Shown in pieces: positions 1 through 9,165 of a stretch of 32,840 nt of DNA; the first letter of the stretch is position 1, and each line of letters begins with the position of its first letter. The stretch is taken from assembly GCA_003427395.1 (NCBI GenBank), contig BFEA01000535.1:631533-664372 (forward strand), in the 5' to 3' direction. The notes below the pieces were generated by a model that ran no database searches, had not been told where the DNA came from, and was given only the letters and a program-made list of their open reading frames with translations. Source of the DNA: Chara braunii (lineage: Eukaryota; Streptophyta; Charophyceae; Charales; Characeae). Position numbers and translations under genes: made by a program.

Positions 1-51
<51 letters not shown>

Positions 52-92
52 CCAATCATTCAATCAATCAACCAATGAATCAATCAATCAAT
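1..92. repeat. (CAAT)n tetranucleotide microsatellite
   Basis: The window opens with about 90 bases of tandem CAAT (equally ATCA or TCAA), with occasional CAAC or GAAT variants. It begins at base 1, so the array may extend to the left. No coding role is visible. Confidence 0.95.
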
Positions 93-330
93 TTATTTAT
101 TTTTTTAGCCCCGGGACCAAAAAAAAAAAATCTTTTTTTTTTGTTTTTTTTTGAATGGGGGGGTACCCCCTGAGACCCAACCCCCCCCCAAGCCCATCCA
201 ACCCCTCAACACCCCCCCGGAAGGCCACGTACGGAGGGCCCAAAGTTCGTACGTGCAGTGTCGTTGGGCGCGGTGTCCCGGCCCTCCTCTGCGTACCAAG
301 TCTCTGCTTGGTACCGGTCCCGTGCTCCGA
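93..330. repeat. Palindrome-rich patch with homopolymers
   Basis: A TTTATTTATTTTTTT stretch leads into long A and T runs that can pair with each other (119-152). These are followed by the palindrome GGGGGTACCCCC (159-170), an 8-bp inverted repeat CACGTACG/CGTACGTG (226-233 with 248-255), and another 8-bp inverted repeat GTACCAAG/CTTGGTAC (293-300 with 307-314). The decamer CGGAGGGCCC at 232-241 recurs exactly at 7117-7126 in a similar hairpin-rich setting. I read it as debris of a dispersed repeat. The reading frames here are poorly protein-like and I do not call a gene. Confidence 0.6.
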
Positions 331-1346
331 CGTTACGGGCTGTAGGCGAACCCTCATACTTCTATGACCCCTAGTACCCGGGTTATGCTCGACGTGGACT
401 GGTCCTATTGGTACATGCCTCAGCAAAAGGAGAGGGTGCGCCACAGGACTTTCCGTTGGTCCACGCAGGCTCGGCGCCCTCCTGTACAGCAGAGCACTAC
501 CGGCCTGTGGCCGTGGTGGCTGCCGGGTTCGCCCTGGGACACGAAGGTGGAGGGACCGGTGCAGTCTTTTCTACTGCGCGCCGAATGCCCGCTAACCAGG
601 TTATGGGTTAGGTGCACGGCAGGGTTCCGCTGTCACTATCGGGCAGAAAAGAAATAAGAAAAAAAAAAAGGGAAAAGAAAGATAAAAAGTGAAGGGAGAG
701 CGTACATCAGATCCGCGCGCTGATCGGAACCTCCATCTTTTGTTTGGGAAAATCTAGCGGCGTCTGGGTAGCAGCGCTATAGATTTCTCCTTTTACTATT
801 TCAAGTCACTATACTTATCACTATTATTAAGCTTTTATAGTTTCTTTTCTGTGCCTGTCGTTTTGCTGGGCCAACGGTTCGATTTTGAACTGTGGCCGTT
901 GTCTGATGACCGAGAATGGCCGACCTTTCGTATATCGCTTGAAACTGAGCTGTCCGGTTAAGTGCTACTAACTGGGACCTCAAAAGGGGTGACCCGCGGC
1001 CGCGTTGGTTATCACCCTCCATGGAGAGTCATAATCCCCCTCCTTGCCATCGGACACAGGTATCCAATAGGAGTAGACTGACGTCGTGTTTTGAAGGGAA
1101 GGGTGTGTCGTCGGTATCCCGTTATGGAACCTCTGTTCTTCGGACCGTGGTCACATCGCGCTGACAGTAGCTTAGTAAGTTCAGCCAGTGCTCCGACCGT
1201 TGAGTTTCGGCCTCTCGTATTTTCTAAACTATTTAGTTTTGTCTTGTTTATATTTTGGAGCGTTAAAACTATTAATGTGAAGAAATTAAAGAATGCCTAT
1301 TTGAACTTTTCATTTAGAACGCGGGGATCATGGAGAGTGGCGAGCC
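331..1346. other. Anonymous intergenic sequence
   Basis: No convincing coding frame, RNA gene or tandem repeat is visible. There is a short A-rich run near 657-680. The segment ends at the TATA box described next and may hold its upstream regulatory sequence, but I see no specific site. Confidence 0.4.
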
Positions 1347-1352
1347 TATAAA
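1347..1352 (+). promoter_or_regulatory. TATA-box candidate upstream of the 1437 frame
   Basis: TATAAA lies in the context GAGCCTATAAAGGGTG. A start site 25-35 bases downstream would fall near 1378-1390, leaving a short leader before the open frame at 1437. The spacing suits an RNA polymerase II promoter or an LTR U3/R boundary. The evidence is the motif and its position only. Confidence 0.35.
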
Positions 1353-1436
1353 GGGTGAGGCAGATGAGTCTTTGGTTGTGAGCAGGTAGCTGCGAGCAGG
1401 CCATTTTTCTGTGCTGACGTTGTCAGCCTGGAAAAA

Positions 1437-1928
1437 GTGAGTGGGTCTGCTTACACGCGCATTGAGTACCGAGCTGAGTTTTCTGGCTTAGCGACTATAT
1501 CACGTAGCAATGGCCTTTTTGGCTATAGGCCAAGGCACTTAAAGTTTTACTGGAGCTGGGCGCCTATGCGTGAAGAGGGAGTTACGGTGGATGTCTGTCT
1601 GAGTTATAGCAAGAGTGAAGGGCAGGCTAGACTGAGAATCAATGTCTACGGGGGGAAGGAGCAAGAGATGAGGGAAGATGCAAAAATACAGGGTGTGGTC
1701 ACCGAGGCTCGTAGCAGGGCAGAACGGAGATGCAGACGAGACGGGGTGACTGCGACGTTCCGAGTTACCGTTACTTACCATGAGGAGGAGACCTCCACGA
1801 GCACGACAGAGAGGGAGCAACAAGAACTGGACCGGGACTCTGAGGCTGAATCCGAAGCTAGCGAGGACCTGACCCAGTCCTGGCACGGGCTGGAACAGTG
1901 GAGGAGAGAGCACCCGCCAGCTGAGTAA
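1437..1928 (+). CDS. Unidentified 163-codon frame, probable decayed gene
   Basis: I do not recognise this product. The frame has no stop from 1368 to the TAA at 1926-1928. Its first part reads like a folded domain with many aromatic residues (SGSAYTRIEYRAEFSGLA, then RHLKFYWSW). Alternating strand-like segments follow (VTVDVCLSYS, RLRINVYG, ATFRVTVTYHEEE), then an acidic, Ser/Glu-rich tail (DRDSEAESEASEDL). At 1437 the codon is GTG in the context GAAAAAGTGAGTGGG, so one A-to-G change would explain a lost ATG. The first real in-frame ATG is at 1566 (120 codons). After the stop the same frame stays open about 30 more codons with a similar low-complexity composition, so the TAA may be a later mutation. 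A TATA box lies 90 bases upstream. It could instead be an exon of a spliced gene or part of a mobile element. Confidence 0.4.
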   Translation: MSGSAYTRIEYRAEFSGLATISRSNGLFGYRPRHLKFYWSWAPMREEGVTVDVCLSYSKSEGQARLRINVYGGKEQEMREDAKIQGVVTEARSRAERRCRRDGVTATFRVTVTYHEEETSTSTTEREQQELDRDSEAESEASEDLTQSWHGLEQWRREHPPAE

Positions 1929-4900
1929 GTGGAGGACAGGCCCGAGGTCAGTTCGGCCCAGGGCAGAGCGAGGCCGACAGGGGCTGGACCATCGAGTGCA
2001 GGGGCTAGTGGAATGCAGGACTGAACCCGAGGCAGTTACGCGCGTACGCGGGCGACACGTGGAGTGGTCTGGGGAGTGAGAAGAGGTCAACGAAAAGGGA
2101 GAGACTCAGGGGGCAAACGAACAGGACGCGAGCTTGCGATGTGGGACTGACGTCAACCACTGTTCCCACGCACGCGCGGCGTTCTTACGCCAGCTGCGGT
2201 AATGAGAAGGTGAGAAAGAAGAGGTCCTGTCAGAATGAGAGAGCAGTGGCCATCAAGGGGGAGAATGACTTGCGGGGCATGGTGGAGGTTGCTACTTGGT
2301 CCGCTTGCCACGCGCCAAGTACTACCCCTTCCTCGTCTCGGACAGATCAACAGCCCTTCGTTTTGTGCGTGTACTGCAGTCACCAGTTAGCTAGTAGGTG
2401 ACCAGTGAGAGGCAGGGTTGGTCCCTGCGCAGGCTGAGGGGCGCGCGACAAAGTAACTAGAGGTGCAAAGCGATCACAATCGAGGAAGAGAGGAGAGAAT
2501 ACTCGCATAACTTTCGTGGTTGTCAGCTTGCCCTTGGCACGCTTAAGACATATGAAGAGGTATGCATGAGACTTAGTGGAAGGAGAGAGTCAGTCATGAT
2601 CAGAGAGAAAAAGCGAGTGATACGAGGCCAGCGTGCAGAAGGAGGGGGAGCCAGTTATCGTTAATTGGGGGCGATGTGTATTCATTGGAGTCAGCCTTGA
2701 GCGAAAGAAAGTCAATAAGCTTGCTGATAGAAGGGGTAGCAGTGAACGAGGGCCAGCGCTGGGGGATTGCATGCAAGAAACGAAGAGTGATACGCATCTG
2801 ACGGGCGAGTTGGTCAAGAGAGGCTGGTAGCAAGCGGACTTTTCTATTGCAATCCATCTCTGTCATGTAATTGAGGGTCAGGACTTGCCTTGGGGTCTTC
2901 TCCTCTTTTGCTGAATTTTCACTCGCTAAACTGTTAACCTCCGCAGTCCTCGAGTCATGTCGTGTGTGCGGTCTGTCTGATTCTCGTCGCTTCATACGTA
3001 ATTCTACCCTGCAGTAGTAAGCTCTTCTCTCTTTTTTTTTTTCTCTGGTTGATGTCAAGATCTGATGTAACAAAGTACGGACAAGTGTGCAAGGGGTAAC
3101 GAGTGAAGGGCACGCCGTGTGAAAAGGATCTTGAAAAGAGCCAGTATGTAAAAGAAGGGCGGGAGAAAACTAATCCTTTTTCACATTGGTAATCGTTAGT
3201 CTGAAAATGACAGAAGTGCCCTGGTGCATGACGTGCAACGAGCCTTCCTTGCTGAATAGAGACAGAGGGGACTCTAGTTCTCATGACAAAATGGGGGTTG
3301 ATCACCAGCTGTATCTGTAAGCATTGTGACGGGACTAAGCCTTTTACGCTTAGCAGTCGTGCAGGACATCGTGTATGAAAGAACGAGCCAGAACTGTTGG
3401 ATGGCGTGTCTTAGCAGAGTACTCTGAACCATGCATGATCGCTGCTTGTATCGAATTCGAAGCGTTTACGGCCATGGAGTGAGACATGCTTGGGTTCGGG
3501 GTCCTTGCCAGGGAACGCTCTTGGGAGAGTAACTCGATTTCCCTGATGAAAGAAGAAGTAAAGCAGGAAGACAGTCTCGTGAAGGGTTTGAGTTTGAGCT
3601 TGGTGCCGTATCAGTAATGATGGATTGTTCTCATTTAAGCTAGCCAGATAAGTAAACCCCATTTTTAGTCTTGCTTCATCTTCTTCTCTTCTTTTCTTTT
3701 CCCTCTTTTTCGCCAACTGCTCACTTGGGATCCCTGATGGACTTTTCCTTCGGATATCCTTCTACTGTCATGATCAATGAATCGAAGGTGGTCTGTTTTA
3801 GTAAGGATCGCCTACCTGTTAGCCAAATATCTACTTGACGGTGATTGATCTCAGGTTACTTTGGGATGCGTTGCAGAGAGAAAAGGTAGTCAAGAGTGAA
3901 GTTAACGAGGCTTCACACGTCTCAGAAGTACGATAACAGAAGATAGACTTTCCTAAAAATTACTGTTTTGTGATCAGACCTCTCTGTTCTTCAACATTGC
4001 ACTCTATTTCTACTCCTTCCCGTTATATGGTTTCCTGTGCAAGTTTCATGGGCGGTGTTCGGTTTCCTTGCTTGGCGTGGAAAATTGAACTCAGTCGCTC
4101 TTAATGCGACAAAAAGCGTGATAAGAGTGGCCTTATGTCGTCCATGAAGTGGGTTTAAGAGGCTACAGTTATCACTGATAGCGTATAAACACTGAGTTGA
4201 GTGATTGATTGCCAAGGAAGTAAGCATCGAAGTACAATTTGAGAGAGCATGAAACGTCTTGCCTTCAGAAAAAGATAAAAAGGGAAACACCCCGTGTTGA
4301 CAGAAAAAAAATTGAAGGTTAACTAAGTACAGTGTATCGGTGTCATCAGAGAAGAGACAACCAAGTTGGTCATTTTGGCTGAGGACTGTCAAGTAAGCCA
4401 GGGGTGTGTTCTGGAAATTGTCTGGAGATAGATTGTAACATGGTGCGCAGTCGATCACTAGAAGGCGAATCAATGAAAACCATTTGTGAGTCTTCCTTAT
4501 TGCATCCAGATTGCGCCCAGACCCCGGAGTGTCGGTAACTAGTGAGACCGAGTTATTGTCTGATAAAGTCTAATCACCTGATGGACCTGCTCACCCCTGG
4601 GGACAGATGAACAACACTGGCCAGACCCTGAGTAAGTGCAGATGTACTTGAATCCTGTTACCCAAAGACATGCAAATCAGTGCGACAAAAACGCTCAATT
4701 TTCCTTGCTCTCTTTATTTGGCTTTGCACCGCTGAGTGAGCCGGCCTGCTGAGTGTTATGAAGCCGACAAAACCCTCAAATGTTCTACAATAGGTGAATA
4801 ACACTCAATGCCTTAACGGAGTATTCAGTACTGTGATTTGACGAATCGATGATACCCGGGGAAAACTATCAGAGAATCATGAACAGGGTCATTTGACTCA

Positions 4901-5472
4901 GTCATTCCTCCCTTCTTCTCAGAAACCAGTTTGACGTTTCATTCCTGCTCCTACGTTTAATCGAGCTTTTGAGTTACTTGGTGTTTGAAAGGGGCTTTTA
5001 GCATCAAACGAGGGCCTAATCAGCATTTTGACACTCGAATTATTCGAAGTGCTGAAAATTACCACAAGATTCGGGTGAGAGAGGAGCTATGAGAAAGGAG
5101 GAAGTTTTGGTTGTGAAGGGCAGATTGGACAGAGACAAGCAAGACGGATGGGAGGAAGGAAATTGTCGGGTCATGGAATTCTATAGGGAAACCCAATGTG
5201 AATAGGCAGTTCGGATGGTGAAAAGGGAAAAATACGTCGAATATGTGATTTATTTCTATGGGCACGATGGTAGACTGCATAGTACCGGCTCCACGCTGGA
5301 AAACGTGGCAAGTGCCCGGATGAAACTTTCATGAGCTCAGCAACTCTCAAAAATCAATGTTTTTTTAACCCTGTCTACATCTGAATAACAAGCACTTCAG
5401 TTGTTTCGCTGCTCCGCTTTGCAGTACGACAGCTCGTGAATCTACAACTTGGTGCCTTAAAATAATCAGGCT
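1929..5472. other. Long stretch with no recognisable gene
   Basis: I read both strands and found only short, unconvincing frames (the longest are the complements of purine-rich sequence at 1539-2090, 2600-3073 and 3991-4473). No tandem repeats, tRNA-like folds or transposon domains are visible. A near-palindrome lies around 5031-5051 (ACTCGAATTATTCGAAGT). It may be intron, regulatory DNA or old transposon debris. Confidence 0.4.
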
Positions 5473-5608
5473 CAATCAACTTTCAACTGATTATCCAATC
5501 AACTTTCAATTGATTATCCAATCAGTTTTCAACTGATTATCCAATCAGCTTTCAACTGATTATCCAACCAGCTATCAACTGTTATCCAATTAGCTTTCAA
5601 TTGTTACT
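5473..5608. repeat. 23-bp minisatellite, subfamily A (6 units)
   Basis: Four units of exactly 23 bp start at 5473, 5496, 5519 and 5542. Two 22-bp units follow at 5565 and 5587. The unit has the form CAATCAGTTTTCAACTGAT plus TATC. Within each unit AATCAG and CTGATT are inverted arms, so each repeat can form a small hairpin. It lies 350-480 bp upstream of the 5957 gene. Confidence 0.9.
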
Positions 5609-5633
5609 CAATCAGCATTCCGTCAGCAATTCT

Positions 5634-5767
5634 CAGCAGTCAATCAGTTTTCTGATCAGTAGTTAATCAGTTTTCTGATCAACAGTCAATCAGTTTTCTG
5701 ACCAGCAGTCAATCAGTTTTCTGATCAGCAGTCAATCAGTTTTCTGATCAGCAGTCAATCTACATTC
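5634..5767. repeat. 23-bp minisatellite, subfamily B (5.8 units)
   Basis: Units of exactly 23 bp start at 5634, 5657, 5680, 5703 and 5726, with a partial unit at 5749. The unit is CAGCAGTCAATCAGTTTT followed by CTGAT. It shares the AATCAGTTTTC...CTGAT dyad and the 23-bp period with subfamily A, so the two arrays probably arose from one ancestor. The array ends about 190 bp before the start codon of the 5957 gene. Confidence 0.9.
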
Positions 5768-5941
5768 AGGACAACATTCAGAACAGCATTCAAAAGGCAC
5801 TTAGGCAGTACTCAAGCAAGCGTCCAAGAACTTGCCAGTCCGTTAGCAGTTGACGCCTATTCGGTGGACAACGGCTGATTTGGCCCGCAGCGGACGTTAG
5901 TCAATCAAGCATAGTTTTCTCTTCCTCTGTCAGGGAGTGAC

Positions 5942-5948
5942 TATAAAA
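5942..5948 (+). promoter_or_regulatory. TATAAAA motif close to the 5957 start codon
   Basis: TATAAAA sits only 9 bases before the ATG at 5957. A polymerase II start driven by this box would fall at or beyond that ATG and would exclude it. Either the motif is not a working TATA box, or the protein begins further in than annotated. Confidence 0.25.
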
Positions 5949-5956
5949 CCAATCAC

Positions 5957-6619
5957 ATGAGAGAGATTAACCCCATTTCAGTCGGGCAGCCTGTCCTCGA
6001 CAGTCTCAATCGAGTAGCTTCAAGGGAAAGCTTCCCATACAACTATGTTAAGATTGACGGCTTCAAGCGCGAAGATCTGTCAATCTTCGTCGCCGTTACA
6101 GAGTTTGCAGGGGGCGATGTCAAGGACTTGCGGGTATATCCGAAGAAGGGAAATGAGACACATCCACACTTTGACGCTGTTTGGGTGGCAGCAGCGAGTT
6201 TCGTACAATGGAAAGCTGAGAGACTCAAAGGGGAATTGAGACTGGTCAACAGTTTTGGCCCCAAGCTCTTCACAGACTACCCCAAACCTCCGGTTCCTTA
6301 CTACTTCACTGACGGATCATGCTGGGGTGACCTTGTATACCTAGCCAAGAGGTACATCTCCCCTGCAGAGATCGACTACGAAGCAGTGACTGAGCCATCC
6401 GAATTCCCACATCTCATACGAGGTATCTTCTCTCAGCCATATCTTCCTACACTATGGGAGGAGTTATGTGCCATGGTTGACTTCCGCATCATGGGACTTG
6501 GATGGAAATGCTCGGAGCTTGCCGACTTCAGGTGGCTCTATATACAGAGGCCACAACCTCAGAGAGTACGGAGGCATGGCAAGAAGCCCAAACGACAGAC
6601 AATCGAAATGAGAAATTGA
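5957..6619 (+). CDS. Hypothetical protein, 220 aa
   Basis: This is the most gene-like frame in the window: one uninterrupted 220-codon ORF with balanced amino-acid use, no low-complexity stretches, and a start in an A-rich context. I do not recognise the family and propose no function. The protein starts MREINPISVGQPVLDSL. It has a mixed hydrophobic and aromatic core (for example VAAASFVQWKAERLKG near residues 78-93 and YYFTDGSCWGDLVYLAKRY near 118-136) and two tryptophan-containing segments near the end. It finishes in a strongly basic tail (RVRRHGKKPKRQ, about residues 203-214) that could be a nuclear localisation signal or a nucleic-acid contact. There is no signal peptide or membrane segment. 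It is followed by about 290 bp of unique sequence and an AATAAA signal, and preceded by two minisatellites. It may be a lineage-specific gene, a single exon, or a mobile-element accessory ORF. Confidence 0.6.
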   Translation: MREINPISVGQPVLDSLNRVASRESFPYNYVKIDGFKREDLSIFVAVTEFAGGDVKDLRVYPKKGNETHPHFDAVWVAAASFVQWKAERLKGELRLVNSFGPKLFTDYPKPPVPYYFTDGSCWGDLVYLAKRYISPAEIDYEAVTEPSEFPHLIRGIFSQPYLPTLWEELCAMVDFRIMGLGWKCSELADFRWLYIQRPQPQRVRRHGKKPKRQTIEMRN

Positions 6620-6905
6620 GTGTGAGGTTTAGAGGGATGAGTGAGGACTCTTGATTGGTGTTGGCTATGCTCTCTCCCATATATACTCTCTAAGACTATT
6701 ACGAGTTCTCATTCTTCCCTCATCCATTTGACTTTGTCATTACTCGAGTCAGTCGGTCTTGCTTCTTGCATTGTTTTGCTTGATGATTGCTCGTGTGGAT
6801 GATTCTGTCACAGTTCTCAAAATCAAATTGACATAATTGATGCATGCATAGCACTCCACGGTTTTATGATTATTATTTGCATGATTCTCTGTTGTTCCGA
6901 ATCAA

Positions 6906-6911
6906 AATAAA
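6906..6911 (+). terminator. Polyadenylation signal candidate (AATAAA)
   Basis: AATAAA occurs in the context CAAAATAAAAGATTCC, 287 bases after the stop of the 220-aa gene. This is a plausible 3' UTR length. Nothing else in 6620-7000 looks like a gene. Confidence 0.45.
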
Positions 6912-7000
6912 AGATTCCTAAGACCGGGGACCGGCGAAGACCGCAACTAAAGGCTCTCGCTCGAAGTCGGATGCACACAACAGGAAGGGATTTGAATTAT

Positions 7001-7330
7001 TTAATTTATTTTATTTATTGCAATCACATACAAAACCCTGCGTGACAGCCTGTTGGCTTTCTGGTCGCCCGAAGTGGCACGACTAGAAAAAGTGCGACAA
7101 CGGGTCGTACGGGCGTCGGAGGGCCCGTACGTACGAACGTCCGGACGTACTGCCGGGCTATATTCGTACGACCGTATACACAGGTAGCCGAACTCACATT
7201 TTGTAAAAACCAATGAGGGGATAAGACCACGATGACCGCCGTAACCGGAAAGGTTGAAACCCTTTTCATGAACAATAAAAGAAAACGCTGACCTTAAGGA
7301 GGAGCGGGAACCCTCTCTGGCCAAGACATA
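7001..7330. repeat. Palindrome-rich dispersed repeat, related to 93-330
   Basis: An AT-rich TTTATTTTATTTATT edge is followed by a segment dense in CGTACG. It contains a perfect 9-bp inverted repeat CGTACGGGC/GCCCGTACG (7106-7114 with 7123-7131) and CGGAGGGCCC (7117-7126), shared exactly with 232-241. The layout (AT-rich edge, then CGTACG hairpin around GGAGGGCCC) matches the patch at the left end, so both may be copies of one short element. The minus-strand frames here are not convincing as protein. Confidence 0.5.
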
Positions 7331-7381
7331 CCGCCGGGGATCCTGCGTATCCTGTAAGGCGTACTAGAATGCTCTAGTGAG

Positions 7382-7425
7382 CCTATCAGAGCAGGAAGTG
7401 GAGTACTACCCTCTAGTCTGATAGG
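7382..7425. promoter_or_regulatory. Primer-binding-site-like motif and hairpin
   Basis: TATCAGAGC (7384-7392) matches the last nine bases of the initiator-Met tRNA primer site used by many Ty3/gypsy elements. The three preceding bases (GCC instead of TGG) do not match. The site is also one arm of an 8-bp inverted repeat, CCTATCAG (7382-7389) with CTGATAGG (7418-7425). Its place just before the gag region fits a decayed primer-binding site. No convincing 5' LTR end is visible beside it. Confidence 0.35.
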
Positions 7426-7464
7426 AGAGCGGACCAATTACGATTTTTTTCGAGAAACAAGCAA

Positions 7465-8310
7465 ATGGCAAAAAGGGGAAAGGCTACGTCTTTGCATAAG
7501 GCACACCAAAGAGACTATGACCTATGGCACCTAAAAATCCCGAGCGGCCTGTGTCCCGGAAAAATCTTTTGGCTTATGCAGATCTAGGCAAAATGAAGAC
7601 GAAGGATGAGACAGGCAATCGTAGAAGTGAGGGAGGACCACACATAGGAGGCAGCGCTGTACAAAGCGAAGAGGGCCAGAAGGACAGAGAATCGACAAAT
7701 CCGGATGGGACCAAGGGGAACAGTTAAGAGATCTCCTCAGAAGAAAGTTCGGGAAAAGCCGGGGGAAGCAAATAAGGGACCCAGGAAACCAGGGAAGGTA
7801 GAAATAAAGAGAGATCGAGCCCACAAAATTCAGACGGAGTTGTATCAAAGAAGGTACGGACACAAGGCGCAAGCTAGCAGAGATAGAAAAGAGAATCGCG
7901 GAGCACAAGGCAAGATTGATCGAGGAAATGATAATCGAAAATGAGGAAGACCTTCCGAGGGAATGACTATGTGACGAACGGAAGGCCAGAGGCGGAATCG
8001 GGCAGGGGGATAAGGATAGTGATCGCGGAGGAACACCTAGCAAGAGAAGGGAAGAGAGGGAGAACTCCCCTGGAATAGAAGCGGAAAAAACTACAAATCC
8101 GCCAGCCATAGACAGCAGGGCTAGCCGTCTGCCAGTCGCGCCGATAGTTATGCGGGGGTGCGAGGGACTCTGGAGCCTTAGGGAAAGGGTATTGGGATGG
8201 TTTGATCCGGAGGGGATTGCGAAAACCGGAGAGGGACGAAGGGCCGGCAAGGAGGGTCAGGAACTAGTACAGCCGACGATGCCAGCAGCTCCGAGGGTGG
8301 CCTCAAGAAG
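7465..8310 (+). pseudogene. gag: Gag N-terminal region, frame-broken
   Basis: This is a charged, Lys/Arg/Glu-rich region spread over several frames. An ATG at 7465 starts MAKRGKATSLHKAHQRDYD. Frame then passes to 7524-7727 (KNPERPVSRKNLLAYADLGK), then 7705-7944 (basic, KVREKPGEANKGPRKPGK), and then to fragments leading into the gag core. Immediately before 8311 the core frame is open back to 8206 and reads GTSTADDASSSEGGLKK, so the ATG at 8311 is probably internal. I infer a basic N-terminal extension of Gag broken by several indels. Exact joins cannot be placed by eye. Confidence 0.5.
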
Positions 8311-9165
8311 ATGGTGTCGTCCCTCACCCGAGCACTAAACAAGAGCCAAGGGTACCTCGCAGACGCTAAAAAGAAGTTGACGTTTGACGGGGCAAATATC
8401 ACGGAGTTCCTAATAGACTACGAAAACCTGATTGTGTTACTAAAATGGAGTGAAGAGGAAAAAATGGATCACCCAGGACAACATGTGTCGCTGAGACTAG
8501 GGCGAGACATAATGGCTATCGTTGCCGCGAGCAGGTCTTGGAAGGAAACCCGGGATGTGATGGTGAGGAAGTATCTGGCAGCAGCAAAGATGGTAACAGA
8601 AGCCGAATTAGCGGCAGTACAAAGGAAGAACTTTGCCACGTACAATGACTTCCTGAGAGAATTTACCTTGGTGGCGCTAAAGAACCCCGGGGTAACGGAC
8701 CAAATAATGAGCAAGTATTTCCTCAGGCAGTTTTCTGAGTTCGATAAGGACGAAATTTTGTCAGCTTACCAGGAGACGAGCAAATTCGTGAACACGAGGG
8801 ACGTTCACTTCAGTACGGTAACAGACCTTGCTGAGAAAACAGTAGTGACCGAGTAATTGGCCTTGCTTAAGGAAAAAGAAGTTATAGATCTGACCGGCAA
8901 GACGGTGGATAAGGTGAAAAGAGGGATAGAAAGCCTACACGAACGCGTGCACAGAGTCGACAATAAGATAGACAGGGTGGAGAACGCACTAATGGTAATG
9001 CAGACACAAGTATCCCGACCCTCCCTCCCTCCCCAAGAAGCCGTGGTCCCAGCAAGAGTGGCCAACAGGGGGTTCAATAGGAGAGATCCCGCCAATGAGC
9101 ATTGCAGATACTGCACAACGGTTGGACACTTTGTGTGAGCTTGCCCAAAGCTCAACTACGATATC
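8311..9165 (+). pseudogene. gag: Gag core and CCHC zinc knuckle
   Basis: Gag packages the element RNA into particles. From 8311 the frame gives a helix-rich, capsid-like domain (LTFDGANITEFLIDYENL, then LLKWSEEEKMDHPGQHVSL, then YNDFLREFTLVALKNPGV), typical of retrotransposon Gag proteins. A coiled-coil-like stretch (KEVIDLTGKTVDKVKRGIES, then VHRVDNKIDRVENAL) follows. It ends in a zinc knuckle C-X2-C-X4-H-X4-C with Cys codons at 9103, 9112 and 9142 and His at 9127. A TAA at 8854-8856 interrupts the middle, and a TGA at 9136-9138 lies inside the knuckle between His and the last Cys. The reading frame is the same before and after both stops, so these are point mutations and not frameshifts. 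Confidence 0.8.

Noticed and set aside
1-92. Telomere or subtelomere repeat
   Set aside because: CAAT repeats are not a known telomere motif and are followed directly by ordinary sequence.
1539-2090. Minus-strand 183-codon frame
   Set aside because: It lies opposite the more protein-like + strand frame at 1437-1928 and is Ser/Pro/Leu-rich.
7531-8250. Minus-strand 239-codon frame opposite the gag N-terminal region
   Set aside because: It is rich in Ser, Leu, Pro and Phe because it is the complement of the purine-rich gag region, whose + strand frames read as Gag.
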